A stretch of 64,000 nucleotides of DNA, taken from the NCBI GenBank assembly GCA_028278525.1, contig JANQEE010000045.1:124001-188000 (forward strand), read 5' to 3'. The notes beneath the pieces were generated by a model. It saw only the letters and a list, made by a program, of their open reading frames with translations. It did no database searches and was not told where the DNA came from. Origin of the DNA: Minwuiaceae bacterium (GTDB taxonomy: Bacteria > Pseudomonadota > Alphaproteobacteria > Minwuiales > Minwuiaceae). A program made the translations under genes and the position numbers. Below, one piece after another: positions 8,878 through 16,793 of this stretch; within the stretch, counting starts at the first letter, position 1; each line of letters starts with the position of its first letter.

Positions 8878-9114
8878 ATGAATAAGGTTTCCGTGACAGT
8901 GTTGACCGGCTATCCCGGCGCTGGCATGACCATGTTCCTGGATCGAATCCTGGCCTAGCAGCATGGCAAGCGATACGCCGTCGTCGTCAACGGTTTCAAC
9001 GAGATCGGCATCGGCAACGACCTCGTGGTCAACGCCGACGAGGAAGTGTTCGAGGTGAATAACGGCCGCATCTGCCGCACCGCGCGCGGGGGTTTGATCC
9101 ATATCCTCCGCGGC
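8878..9114 (+). pseudogene. Decayed COG0523 GTPase N-terminus
   Basis: The frame starting at ATG 8878 reads a recognisable G3E GTPase N-terminus that cannot work. The P-loop is GYPGAGMT (the essential Lys is Met), a TAG stop interrupts at 8956-8958, and the metal motif is CR in GRICRTARGG instead of CxCC. Residues such as RYAVVVNGFNEIGIGNDLVV and EEVFEVNNG confirm homology to zinc-type COG0523 proteins. The G domain body and the whole C-terminal domain are missing, and the same frame runs straight into the signal peptide of the next gene. A deletion probably fused the remnant to it. Confidence 0.85.
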
Positions 9115-9747
9115 GTGACGAAGGCGCTTCTCGCGCTCACGCTCTGCTTCGCGGCGGGCTCTTCGCCGGCGCGAGCCCACCCGCACGCCTGGATCGACCT
9201 GCGCAGCACCGTCGTGCTGGATGCCGCCGGTCGCGTTACCGCCATCGAGCAGCACTGGCTGTTCGATCCGTTCTACACGGTCTTCGCCACGGAGGGGCTG
9301 TCCGGCGCGGCGGACAGCCGGGCGGAGACACTGACGGCGCTCGCCCGCAGCAACCTCCAAAATCTGCGCTCCTACGACTACTTCACCGAGGTGCGCGCCG
9401 GCGGCGCGAAGATTGCGCTCGGCACGGTGAGCGAGGTCGAGAGCGAGTTGCGCGAGGGCCAGCTGTGGATGCGCTTTGTGGTGCCGCTCGCCGAACCGGT
9501 CGACCCCACCGAGCGGGCGCTCACATTCGCCGTCTTCGACCCGACTTACTATATCGAAATCCTTCACCTGCAAGACGACGTGGTCGCCTTTCGCGGGGAC
9601 GAGGCCACTGGCTGCTCCGGCCGCATCGTGCCGCCCAACCCGACCATCGACGCCGTCCTGCTGGCGCAGGCCATGGACCGCGACGCCACGCCGGATGCCA
9701 CGCTCGGCCGCGTCTTCGCCGAACAGGTGGAGGTCACGTGCCGGTAG
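9115..9747 (+). CDS. DUF1007 family periplasmic protein
   Basis: A 210-residue exported protein of the DUF1007 group, which is usually found beside NicO/RcnA metal transporters as a presumed periplasmic partner. The start is taken as GTG 9115 because a signal peptide follows at once (ALLALTLCFAAGSSPARA, then mature HPHAW). The open frame continues upstream, but that is the GTPase pseudogene. The mature N-terminus begins with two close histidines, plausible metal ligands. The transporter start lies inside its end (GTG at 9738), so the two are coupled. Function is inferred only from pairing; the metal could be zinc, nickel or cobalt. Confidence 0.82.
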   Translation: MTKALLALTLCFAAGSSPARAHPHAWIDLRSTVVLDAAGRVTAIEQHWLFDPFYTVFATEGLSGAADSRAETLTALARSNLQNLRSYDYFTEVRAGGAKIALGTVSEVESELREGQLWMRFVVPLAEPVDPTERALTFAVFDPTYYIEILHLQDDVVAFRGDEATGCSGRIVPPNPTIDAVLLAQAMDRDATPDATLGRVFAEQVEVTCR

Positions 9748-10736
9748 CGCGCCGCAACCTTTTCGTTGCCGCTGCGATCGCGGTCCTGGCCGCCGGGCTC
9801 GCCGTGCCGTTCTCCGCGCTTTCGGACGGTGGCCCCGGGCTCTGGTCCGGTCTCGTGCTGGAAATCCAGACGGTGCAGCGCGACCTGCATCGCCAGCTTG
9901 CCGCGGCGATGCAGGCGGTGCAGGCGGAAGGGGCAGCAGCCGCCTCGGCGCTCGTCGCCCTCAGCTTCCTCTACGGGGTGTTCCATGCGGCCGGGCCCGG
10001 CCACGGCAAAGTCGTGATCTCGACTTACATCCTGACTCAGGAAAGCCAGCTGCGCCGCGGGCTGCTGCTGTCGCTCGTATCCTCACTCTGCCAGGGCCTC
10101 ACGGCCATACTGGCCGTTACGGTGACCGCCGGGCTGCTCGACCTCACCCTGCGCCAGGCCCAGGGCACCGCCACCGGCCTCGAGACCCTGAGCTACGGTC
10201 TCGTCGCGCTGGTCGGCCTCATCCTGGTGGCGAGCCGGGGACGCCGCCTCCTGCGGCGGTGGGCGCCGGTGCCCCGCGGTCGCGGCGACGCGCCTCACCT
10301 TGCGCACGGACACCACCACAATCATGACGGGGCCTGCTCAAGCTGCGGCCACGCCCATGGGCCCTCGCTCCGCGAGATGGACGCGCCGCTGTCCTGGCGG
10401 GGCCTCGCCGGCATGGTCGCCTCGATCGGGCTGCGCCCGTGCAGTGGAGCGGTGCTTGTGCTGCTCGTCGCCTATTCCCTCGACCTCCGCTGGGCCGGGG
10501 TCGGCGCCGTGCTGGCGATGTCGCTCGGCACCGCGATCACCGTCTCGGCGCTCGCGACCCTCTCGGTCTACGCGCGCAAGGGCGCGCTGCGCGTCGCGGC
10601 GCTCATCCCGGACCGGACGGATCGGCTTGCCGTCGCGTTCGATCTGGTTGCCCTCCTCGGTGGCGTCGTCATCCTGACCGCCGGCCTCCTTATGCTCCAG
10701 GCGGCCTTGACCGTGCCGGCGCATCCGCTCCGGTAG
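9738..10736 (+). CDS. NicO/RcnA-family metal transporter
   Basis: A 332-residue inner-membrane protein with about six hydrophobic segments. Family motifs are HAAGPGHGKVV (around residue 84) and GLRPCSGAVLVL (around 232). A His/Cys-rich cytoplasmic loop (HGHHHNHD, then CSSCGHAHG) lies between them. The family covers nickel/cobalt export (RcnA) and uptake-linked NicO proteins. The start is GTG 9738, which overlaps the DUF1007 end by 10 bases; the frame is open far upstream but overlaps DUF1007. In this zinc island, after a COG0523 remnant, a zinc role is plausible but unproven. Confidence 0.85.
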   Translation: MPVARRNLFVAAAIAVLAAGLAVPFSALSDGGPGLWSGLVLEIQTVQRDLHRQLAAAMQAVQAEGAAAASALVALSFLYGVFHAAGPGHGKVVISTYILTQESQLRRGLLLSLVSSLCQGLTAILAVTVTAGLLDLTLRQAQGTATGLETLSYGLVALVGLILVASRGRRLLRRWAPVPRGRGDAPHLAHGHHHNHDGACSSCGHAHGPSLREMDAPLSWRGLAGMVASIGLRPCSGAVLVLLVAYSLDLRWAGVGAVLAMSLGTAITVSALATLSVYARKGALRVAALIPDRTDRLAVAFDLVALLGGVVILTAGLLMLQAALTVPAHPLR

Positions 10737-10798
10737 ACGCGGCCTTCGGTAGCCGCCGCGAACTAACCCATGGCTATCCAACCCAGGGGCCACGCGCT

Positions 10799-11203
10799 TC
10801 AGGGCGATAAGGCTTCGATGACCCGGCAGTCGGCGACGCGGCCACCCTTGCAGGACTCCCCGATGCGCCGGAGTTCATCGGCCAGACGATCGAGATCGCA
10901 AATCTTCGCCTCAATCGCCGCGAGATGCGTGCGTACGGTCCGGTCGACCTCGTTGCAATCGCGCTCGCCCTCGCTCGACAGGTCCAGAAACGTGCGGACC
11001 TGGTCGATCGTGAAACCCAACTCGCGGCAGCGGCGGATAAAGCGCAGGCGGCGCAGATCCTCGGTACAGTAAAGTCGATAATTGCCGGCCGTCCGTGCAG
11101 GGACGGGTAGAAGGCCGATCTTTTCATAGTAGCGCACCGTCACCACCTTGGTTTCCGCCGCGCGCGCCAAAGCGCCGATGGTGAGGTCAGAACCCTCTTT
11201 CAT
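10799..11203 (-). CDS. MerR-family metal-responsive regulator (ZntR/CadR/PbrR group)
   Basis: A 134-residue MerR protein: N-terminal winged helix (TIGALARAAETKVVTVRYYEKIGLL at 8-32), dimerisation coiled coil at about 80-113, and cysteines C83, C118 and C126. The arrangement DCNEV followed by C-x7-C near the end matches the zinc/cadmium/lead sensors rather than mercury or copper sensors. It diverges from a CDF efflux gene across a perfect 10-base inverted repeat. It is expected to twist that promoter open when metal binds. The exact metal cannot be read from the sequence. Confidence 0.9.
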   Translation of the reverse strand: MKEGSDLTIGALARAAETKVVTVRYYEKIGLLPVPARTAGNYRLYCTEDLRRLRFIRRCRELGFTIDQVRTFLDLSSEGERDCNEVDRTVRTHLAAIEAKICDLDRLADELRRIGESCKGGRVADCRVIEALSP

Positions 11204-11206
11204 GTC

Positions 11207-11239
11207 TTGACCCTATAGTTGCTATAGGGTCCATGTTAT
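11207..11239 (+). promoter_or_regulatory. MerR-type promoter and operator of the CDF efflux gene
   Basis: A perfect inverted repeat GACCCTATAG / CTATAGGGTC (11209-11218 and 11222-11231, three-base centre) lies between a -35 TTGACC (11207-11212) and a -10 within CATGTTAT (about 11232-11239). The spacer is therefore 19-21 bases, the over-long spacing typical of MerR-activated promoters. It lies in the gap between the divergent regulator and efflux genes. Confidence 0.85.
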
Positions 11240-11268
11240 CACCATCCACACCACCTGACGAGCGCGTG

Positions 11269-11907
11269 ATGAACCTCCAGTGTTGCAGCCCGAACGATCT
11301 CGGAGATGCGCTGAACGCGCGATACCGCCGCGTGCTGTGGTGCGCTCTCGCCATCAATGCCGCGATGTTTCTGGTTGAACTGGCGGCCGGACTCGCCGCG
11401 GGCTCGGCGTCGCTGCAGGCCGACGCCCTCGACTTCCTTGCCGACGCCGGCAACTACGGGATCAGCCTGTTCGTGGTCGGCATGGCGCTCAGGCTGCGCG
11501 CCCGCGCCGCCCTCGCCAAGGGGGCGACCATGGGGGTGTTCGGGCTGTGGGTGATCGGCGCCACGCTCTGGCACGCGGTCAACGGAACGGTGCCGCACGC
11601 CGCGACGATGGGCGCCGTCGGCGTTGCCGCGTTGATCGCAAATGCCGCCGTTTTCGTTCTCCTCTGGTCCTACCGGGCAGGCGACAGCAACATGCGCTCG
11701 GTGTGGCTCTGCTCGCGCAACGACGTCCTCGGCAACGTCGCCGTGCTGCTCGCGGCCTTCGGCGTGTTCGGTACCGGCACCGGCTGGCCCGACATCGCCG
11801 TCGCGGCGGCCATGGGCCTGCTCGCGTTGCAGGGGGCATGGGTCGTGGTCCGCCAAGCCCTCGCGGAGATAAGCCAAGAGCGCCGGGCCGCGGTTGCGGC
11901 GGAATGA
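11269..11907 (+). CDS. CDF-family cation efflux protein
   Basis: A 212-residue cation diffusion facilitator, about six membrane spans with almost no cytoplasmic C-terminal domain. The second-span metal motif is DxxxD (LDFLAD). The fifth-span motif, normally HxxxD, reads RNDVLGN, so its ligands differ from textbook ZitB/CzcD. The cysteine-rich start CCSPND may add a metal site. The start is taken at ATG 11269, because the alternative ATG at 11233 overlaps the promoter -10. It is driven by the divergent MerR regulator and probably exports zinc or a similar ion. Confidence 0.85.
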   Translation: MNLQCCSPNDLGDALNARYRRVLWCALAINAAMFLVELAAGLAAGSASLQADALDFLADAGNYGISLFVVGMALRLRARAALAKGATMGVFGLWVIGATLWHAVNGTVPHAATMGAVGVAALIANAAVFVLLWSYRAGDSNMRSVWLCSRNDVLGNVAVLLAAFGVFGTGTGWPDIAVAAAMGLLALQGAWVVVRQALAEISQERRAAVAAE

Positions 11908-12240
11908 AGGGTACGGGGCATAGCGTCAGCATTGATCGGGAAGATACTGCGCTGCCGGCCTGGCCATCCTACGGCATCGTATTCGGCTCGGAGAGATAAA
12001 CGGCAAGGTTGTCGGACAATTCATTGGCCATTTGGCGTCGCCGTCTACCCGCCCAATACAACGAATGTCAGTCGTACAACCTCGCCCCGCTCGCAATTAT
12101 TGCGTTTCAACTATCAATTATTGCGCTATTGATATTGGATAGAGACATAAATCTTCCCTAGGCTTTTCCCTGTGATTTCGTTCAGTGCTGTATGCGGCGT
12201 TGTCAGACCGCGCAGTCAGAGAGAGGCAGGGAGAAGGATA
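11908..12240. other. Intergenic region before the peptide transporter operon
   Basis: I see no convincing gene here. The stretch is AT-rich in its second half and contains a direct repeat of CAATTATTGCG at about 12092 and 12115, followed by AT-rich promoter-like sequence to about 12150. GAGAAGGAT before the ATG at 12241 is the ribosome-binding site of the next gene. It marks the right edge of the zinc island. Confidence 0.6.
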
Positions 12241-13761
12241 ATGAAACGGATCGGGGTCCTCGGGTTATGCATCGGCGTGGCGTTGGCGGTTGGCATCAGC
12301 GGCGGCGCCCAGGCCGGCAAGGCGGACGATACGCTGAACGTGGCGGTTTCCGGCGAGTCGGCGACGTTGGACAATTACAAGATCGCGAGCCGCGAAGGGC
12401 TGATTATCGCGCGGCATCTGTTCGACAACCTGCTTTACAAGGATCTGGACACCAACACCATCGTGCCGGCGCTGGCGACGTCCTATCGGTTCGTCGACGA
12501 CCTGACGATGGAATTCGAGCTTCGGCAGGGCGTCAAATTCCACAACGGCGAGGCCTTCGACGCCGACGACGTGGTCTACACGATCAACATGGTCACCGCG
12601 GAAGACTACGGCACGCGGTATCGGATCGTCGTCGACTGGATCAAGAACGCCGAAAAGATCGGCCCCTATAAAGTGCGTATCAACATGGCGAAGCCCTACG
12701 CGCTGGCGCTGGAAATGCTGGCCGGGCCCCTGCCCATCTATCCGAAAGACTATTTCGAGTCCGTCGGCGCCAGCAAGTTCGGGACCGCGCCGGTCGGCAC
12801 CGGGCCCTACAAGCTGATCGACCTCACGCCGGGGACGCGCTGGATCCTGCAGGCGTTCGACGGCCACTACGCCGACAGCCCGAAAGGCCAGCCGGCCATC
12901 GGCAAGATCGACGTGCGCGTGTTGCCCGAAGCCAACATCCAGTATGCGGAACTGCTGACCGGCAAGCTGGACTGGATTTGGCGGGTACCGCCGGACCAAG
13001 CCGGCAAGCTTAAGCGGAGCCCCAAGATCGACGTGCTGAGTGCGCCGATCATGCGGATCGGCTACATCCATTTCAACGTCAATGCCGGCACTGAGGATAT
13101 TCCGACACGCAAGAAGGAGGTCCGACAGGCCATTCTGCATGCGGTCGACCGGCAGGGTATCGCCGACGCCTTCGTGGGCGGATCGGCCAAGGTGGTGCAC
13201 ACCGCCTGCAATCCGGCCCAGTTCGGCTGTATGCAGGACGTCGCGAAGTACGACTACGATCCCGAGAAGGCGAAAGCGCTGCTCGCCAAGGCCGGCTACC
13301 CGGACGGGTTCGAGACGGAGCTGCTTGTCATCGCACCCCGCCCGCAAGCGGAGGCGGTGGCCGCGGATCTTGCCAAGGTCGGCATAAAGGTGCGCCTGAA
13401 CGAGCAGCAATACGCCGCCGCGGCGGACAAGTGGCGCGCCGGCGACGCGGTTATGATATTCTCCAACTGGGGCTCCTACGGCATCGGCGACATGGCGCTG
13501 ATCACCAGCAACTTCTTCGGCGGCGGCGTCGACGACCTGGTGCAGGACCCGCAGCTTACGGAATGGCTGAACACCGGCGATACGGCGACCGACGCCAACG
13601 TGCGCGAGGAGAACTACGCCAGGGCACTGAAGACCATCGCCGAGAACGCCTATTGGATGTCGATGTGGAACTTCAACGTCAACTACGCGATCAGCAGCGA
13701 GTTGAACTTCACGCCGCATCCGGACGAGTTCGCGCGGTGGTTCAAGTCCTCCTGGAAGTGA
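12241..13761 (+). CDS. Peptide ABC transporter, periplasmic binding protein
   Basis: Solute-binding protein family 5 (DppA/OppA type), 506 residues. A signal peptide ends near GGAQA at about 25. Family landmarks are LFDNLLYKDLDTNTIVPALA, LRQGVKFHNGEAFDADDVVYT and VRQAILHAVDRQGI. The frame is open 69 bases further upstream but the ATG at 12241 has GAGAAGGA and the signal peptide. It is followed, after a repeat element, by two permeases and two ATPases on the same strand. The dipeptidase at the operon end suggests dipeptide-like ligands. Confidence 0.92.
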   Translation: MKRIGVLGLCIGVALAVGISGGAQAGKADDTLNVAVSGESATLDNYKIASREGLIIARHLFDNLLYKDLDTNTIVPALATSYRFVDDLTMEFELRQGVKFHNGEAFDADDVVYTINMVTAEDYGTRYRIVVDWIKNAEKIGPYKVRINMAKPYALALEMLAGPLPIYPKDYFESVGASKFGTAPVGTGPYKLIDLTPGTRWILQAFDGHYADSPKGQPAIGKIDVRVLPEANIQYAELLTGKLDWIWRVPPDQAGKLKRSPKIDVLSAPIMRIGYIHFNVNAGTEDIPTRKKEVRQAILHAVDRQGIADAFVGGSAKVVHTACNPAQFGCMQDVAKYDYDPEKAKALLAKAGYPDGFETELLVIAPRPQAEAVAADLAKVGIKVRLNEQQYAAAADKWRAGDAVMIFSNWGSYGIGDMALITSNFFGGGVDDLVQDPQLTEWLNTGDTATDANVREENYARALKTIAENAYWMSMWNFNVNYAISSELNFTPHPDEFARWFKSSWK

Positions 13762-13816
13762 CCGGGCGGTTGTGTCGGGATAGCGGATTGCCGAAGAAGC
13801 CGTCGCTTGGTGGGCT

Positions 13817-13924
13817 GGATGCTTCGAGACGGCCCCTGCCGGGGCCTCCTCAGCATGAGGGCTAGTTCTTTGAAAACACGACGACCTCATCCTGAGGAGG
13901 CGCGTAGCGCCGTCTCGAAGGATG
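13817..13924. repeat. REP/MITE-like imperfect inverted repeat
   Basis: Two arms face each other across 23 bases. The left arm (13817-13860) runs from GGATGCTTCGAGACGGC to CCTCCTCAGCATGAGG; the right arm (13884-13924) runs from CCTCATCCTGAGGAGG to GCCGTCTCGAAGGATG. The arms are near-complementary and would form a long hairpin in RNA. Elements with TTCGAGACGGCGC and CCTCAGGATGAGG are widespread dispersed repeats in alphaproteobacteria (from memory). It separates the binding-protein gene from the permease genes and may stabilise or attenuate the transcript. Confidence 0.8.
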
Positions 13925-13967
13925 GGCAAACGCTCGACCGCCCACGTCGGCGACCCGCCGGACCATC

Positions 13968-14885
13968 ATGATCGCGTTCCTGGGCAAGCGCCTGCTGGTG
14001 GCGGTGGGCGTCACCCTCGTGATTACCTTTCTCACGTTCCTGCTGCTGTTCGTCTCGGGCGACCCGGCGACCGCGCTTGCGGGCGCGGCCAGCCGCGCCG
14101 AGGACGTCGAGAAGATCCGCGCGCTCTACGGCCTCGACCGGCCGATCCTCGTGCAATACGCCGACTGGCTCGGCAACGCGCTGCGCGGCGACCTGGGCCA
14201 GAGCCTGTTTTTCCAACTGCCGGTGGTCGACCTGCTGGCCGGCCGGCTGCCGGTCACGCTGACGGTCGGCGCGCTGGCGATGGGGCTGGCGCTGGCGATC
14301 AGCGTACCACTCGGGATCGTCGCCGCGGTCTGGCGCGGCGGCGTCATCGACCGGCTCGCCCTGGTGCTCGCGGTCGTCGGCCAGGCGATGCCGACCTTCT
14401 GGTTCGGCCTGATCCTGATCGTCGTCTTCGGCATGATGGTGCCGATCCTGCCGATCTCCGGCGCCGACGACTGGCGCGGCTATGTCCTGCCGGTCATCGT
14501 GCTGGGCTATTACGCGACGCCCGCGATCATGCGGCTGGTCCGGTCGGGGATGATCGACGCGCTGCAGTCGGACTATATCCGCACGGCGCGGGCCAACGGC
14601 CTGCTGGGGCCGACGATCCTGCTGAACCATGCGCTGCGCAACGCGATCGTGCCCCTGGTCAGCCTCACCGCCGTGCAGTTCGGTTTCCTGCTCAGCGGCT
14701 CCATCGTGGTCGAAAGCGTGTTCGCGCTGAACGGGCTCGGCCGGCTCGGCTGGGAATCGATCATTCGGAGCGACCTGCCGACGGTGCAAGCGATCATCCT
14801 CGTACTCTCAGGCATCTTCATCCTGCTGACGACCTGCGCCGACATCCTGACCGCCTGGATCGATCCGCGCGCGCGGGTGCACTGA
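13968..14885 (+). CDS. Peptide ABC transporter permease, DppB type
   Basis: First inner-membrane permease of the peptide importer, 305 residues and about six membrane spans. It has the family beginning (FLGKRLLVAVGVTLVITFLTF) and the EAA loop YIRTARANGLLGPTILLNHALRNA that docks onto the ATPases. It follows the inverted repeat element and ends one base before the next permease ATG, so it belongs to the same operon. Confidence 0.92.
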   Translation: MIAFLGKRLLVAVGVTLVITFLTFLLLFVSGDPATALAGAASRAEDVEKIRALYGLDRPILVQYADWLGNALRGDLGQSLFFQLPVVDLLAGRLPVTLTVGALAMGLALAISVPLGIVAAVWRGGVIDRLALVLAVVGQAMPTFWFGLILIVVFGMMVPILPISGADDWRGYVLPVIVLGYYATPAIMRLVRSGMIDALQSDYIRTARANGLLGPTILLNHALRNAIVPLVSLTAVQFGFLLSGSIVVESVFALNGLGRLGWESIIRSDLPTVQAIILVLSGIFILLTTCADILTAWIDPRARVH

Positions 14886-14886
14886 G

Positions 14887-15804
14887 ATGGCGGACCGGGT
14901 TATCCCAACCGTAAAGGTCGACGCCGGCCTGAACGACATCGCGGGGCCGACGCCGCTGCAGCTCTTCGCGCACCGCTCGCTGCGCAATCCGGGCCTGCTG
15001 CTCGGGACGGGTTTCCTGCTGGCGATCGCGGCGATCTCGTTTCTCGGACCCTTGGTCTTCGACCTCGATCCCTATGGCCAGAACCTGCTGAAGCGGCTCA
15101 AGCCGCCGTTCTGGATGGCGGGCAGCGACCCGGCTCATTTGCTGGGGACCGACCATCTGGGCCGGGACTATCTCTCGCGGCTGGTGCACGGCGCGCGGAT
15201 CTCGCTCTCCATCGGTTTTCTGGTCGCGGCGGTCTCCGGCGCGATCGGCGTGACGCTGGGCATCGTCGCCGGCTACTTCCGGGGATCGATCGACGCGGCG
15301 GTGATGTTCTTCGTGACCGCGCGGCTCGCCACGCCGATCATTCTCGTGGCGCTCGCCGTCGTCGCCGTGGTCGGGTCGTCCTTGCAGACCGTGATCCTGG
15401 TGCTCGGCCTGCTGCTCTGGGACCGCTACGCGCTGGTGACGCGCTCGGTCACGCTGCAACTGCGCGAGCAGGAATTCGTGATCGCCGCGCGGGCTGCCGG
15501 GTTCTCCCAGGCGCGCGTGCTGCTGTTCACGGTTCTGCCGAACATCGCCAACCCGATCATCGTGGTCGCGACGCTGGAAATGGCGCAGGCGATCCTGCTG
15601 GAGGCGGCTCTGTCCTTCCTCGGCCTCGGCGTCGAGGCGCCCCTGCCCTCCTGGGGCCTGATGGTCTCCGAGGGCAAGGAGTACCTGCTGTTCGATCCCT
15701 GGGTGATCGCCATTCCGGGGATCGCCCTGCTGTTGCTGGTGCTGTCCATCAACCTGGTCGGCGACGGCCTGCGCGACGTGACCGCGCCGGAGGGCCGGAC
15801 ATGA
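14887..15804 (+). CDS. Peptide ABC transporter permease, DppC type
   Basis: Second permease, 305 residues. It has the long N-terminal cytoplasmic tail and OppC-type first span of this subfamily, the periplasmic segment GTDHLGRDYLSRLVHGARIS, and the EAA loop FVIAARAAGFSQARVLLFTVLPNI. About six membrane spans. Its end overlaps the start of the first ATPase gene by four bases (ATGA). Confidence 0.92.
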   Translation: MADRVIPTVKVDAGLNDIAGPTPLQLFAHRSLRNPGLLLGTGFLLAIAAISFLGPLVFDLDPYGQNLLKRLKPPFWMAGSDPAHLLGTDHLGRDYLSRLVHGARISLSIGFLVAAVSGAIGVTLGIVAGYFRGSIDAAVMFFVTARLATPIILVALAVVAVVGSSLQTVILVLGLLLWDRYALVTRSVTLQLREQEFVIAARAAGFSQARVLLFTVLPNIANPIIVVATLEMAQAILLEAALSFLGLGVEAPLPSWGLMVSEGKEYLLFDPWVIAIPGIALLLLVLSINLVGDGLRDVTAPEGRT

Positions 15805-16793
15805 CGGCCGCCGTGGAGACTTCGGTCCTCTCGGTCCGCGACCTCCGGGTCGACGTGGCCGTGCCGATGGGAACGCTGCATGCCGTGCGCGGCATCGACC
15901 TGGAGCTCGCGCGCGGCGAAACGCTATGCCTGGTCGGCGAGTCCGGCTGCGGCAAGTCGCTGACCGCGCTGGCGCTGATGGACCTGCTGCCGAGTAAGGC
16001 GACGCGCCGGGCCTCGCGGCTCGACTTCGTCGGCGAGGACCTGACGCGCGCGAGCCGGCGGCGCATGGCGGACCTGCGCGGCGCCGGCGTGGCGATGATC
16101 TTTCAGGAACCGATGACGTCGCTCAATCCCGTGCTGACCATTGGCGCGCAACTGGCCGCGCCGTATATCCGCCACGGTAAAGGCAACCGCGCGGCGGCCC
16201 GCGACAGGGCGTTGGAACTGCTCGAACGGGTCGGGGTGCCGGGCGCAGCCACGCGCCTGAACCAGTATCCGCACGAACTGTCCGGCGGCCTGCGCCAGCG
16301 GGTGATGATCGCCATGACGCTGATGTGCCAGCCCGCCCTGATCATCGCGGACGAGCCAACGACGGCGCTGGACGTCACGATCCAGGCGCAACTGCTGAAG
16401 CTGCTCGCCGATCTCCGACGCGACTTCGACCTGGCGCTGCTGCTGATCACCCACGACCTCGGCCTGGTGGCGCGCTTCGCCGACCGGGTCGCGGTCATGT
16501 ATGCCGGGGAGATCGTGGAACAGGCGGCAACGGCCGATCTGTTCACCAAACCGGCCCATCCCTATACGCAGGCGCTGCTGGAATGCCTGCCGACGGGCGA
16601 CGCGGACGGCACGCTGGGGACGATACCCGGCGTCGTGCCGAGCCTGTTGTCCGAGCCCAGTGGCTGCGCGTTCCGGGACCGGTGCCGGCACGCGGTCGAC
16701 GGCTGCGGGCGCGCGGCCATCCCGTTGACCGACGTCGCCAACGGCGACGGCGTGGCGCATCTCAACCGCTGCCTGCTGGACCTTTCGCCATGA
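15801..16793 (+). CDS. Peptide ABC transporter ATPase, DppD type
   Basis: First of two ATPases, 330 residues. Walker A is GESGCGKS near 48-55, the signature region is LSGGLRQRVMIAMTL, Walker B is LIIADEPTTALD and the switch histidine is in LLITHDLGLVA. The C-terminal oligopeptide-transporter extension has cysteines (SGCAFRDRCRHAVDGCG) that in DppD/OppD homologues can hold a Fe-S cluster. It overlaps both neighbours by four bases. Confidence 0.92.
   Translation: MTAAVETSVLSVRDLRVDVAVPMGTLHAVRGIDLELARGETLCLVGESGCGKSLTALALMDLLPSKATRRASRLDFVGEDLTRASRRRMADLRGAGVAMIFQEPMTSLNPVLTIGAQLAAPYIRHGKGNRAAARDRALELLERVGVPGAATRLNQYPHELSGGLRQRVMIAMTLMCQPALIIADEPTTALDVTIQAQLLKLLADLRRDFDLALLLITHDLGLVARFADRVAVMYAGEIVEQAATADLFTKPAHPYTQALLECLPTGDADGTLGTIPGVVPSLLSEPSGCAFRDRCRHAVDGCGRAAIPLTDVANGDGVAHLNRCLLDLSP

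Noticed and set aside
11932-12132. A 66-residue ORF in the gap after the CDF gene
   Set aside because: No ribosome-binding site, no family pattern and an AT-rich promoter-like end.
13817-13924. The inverted repeat as an insertion sequence
   Set aside because: There is no transposase ORF or target duplication; it is only a short hairpin-type repeat.
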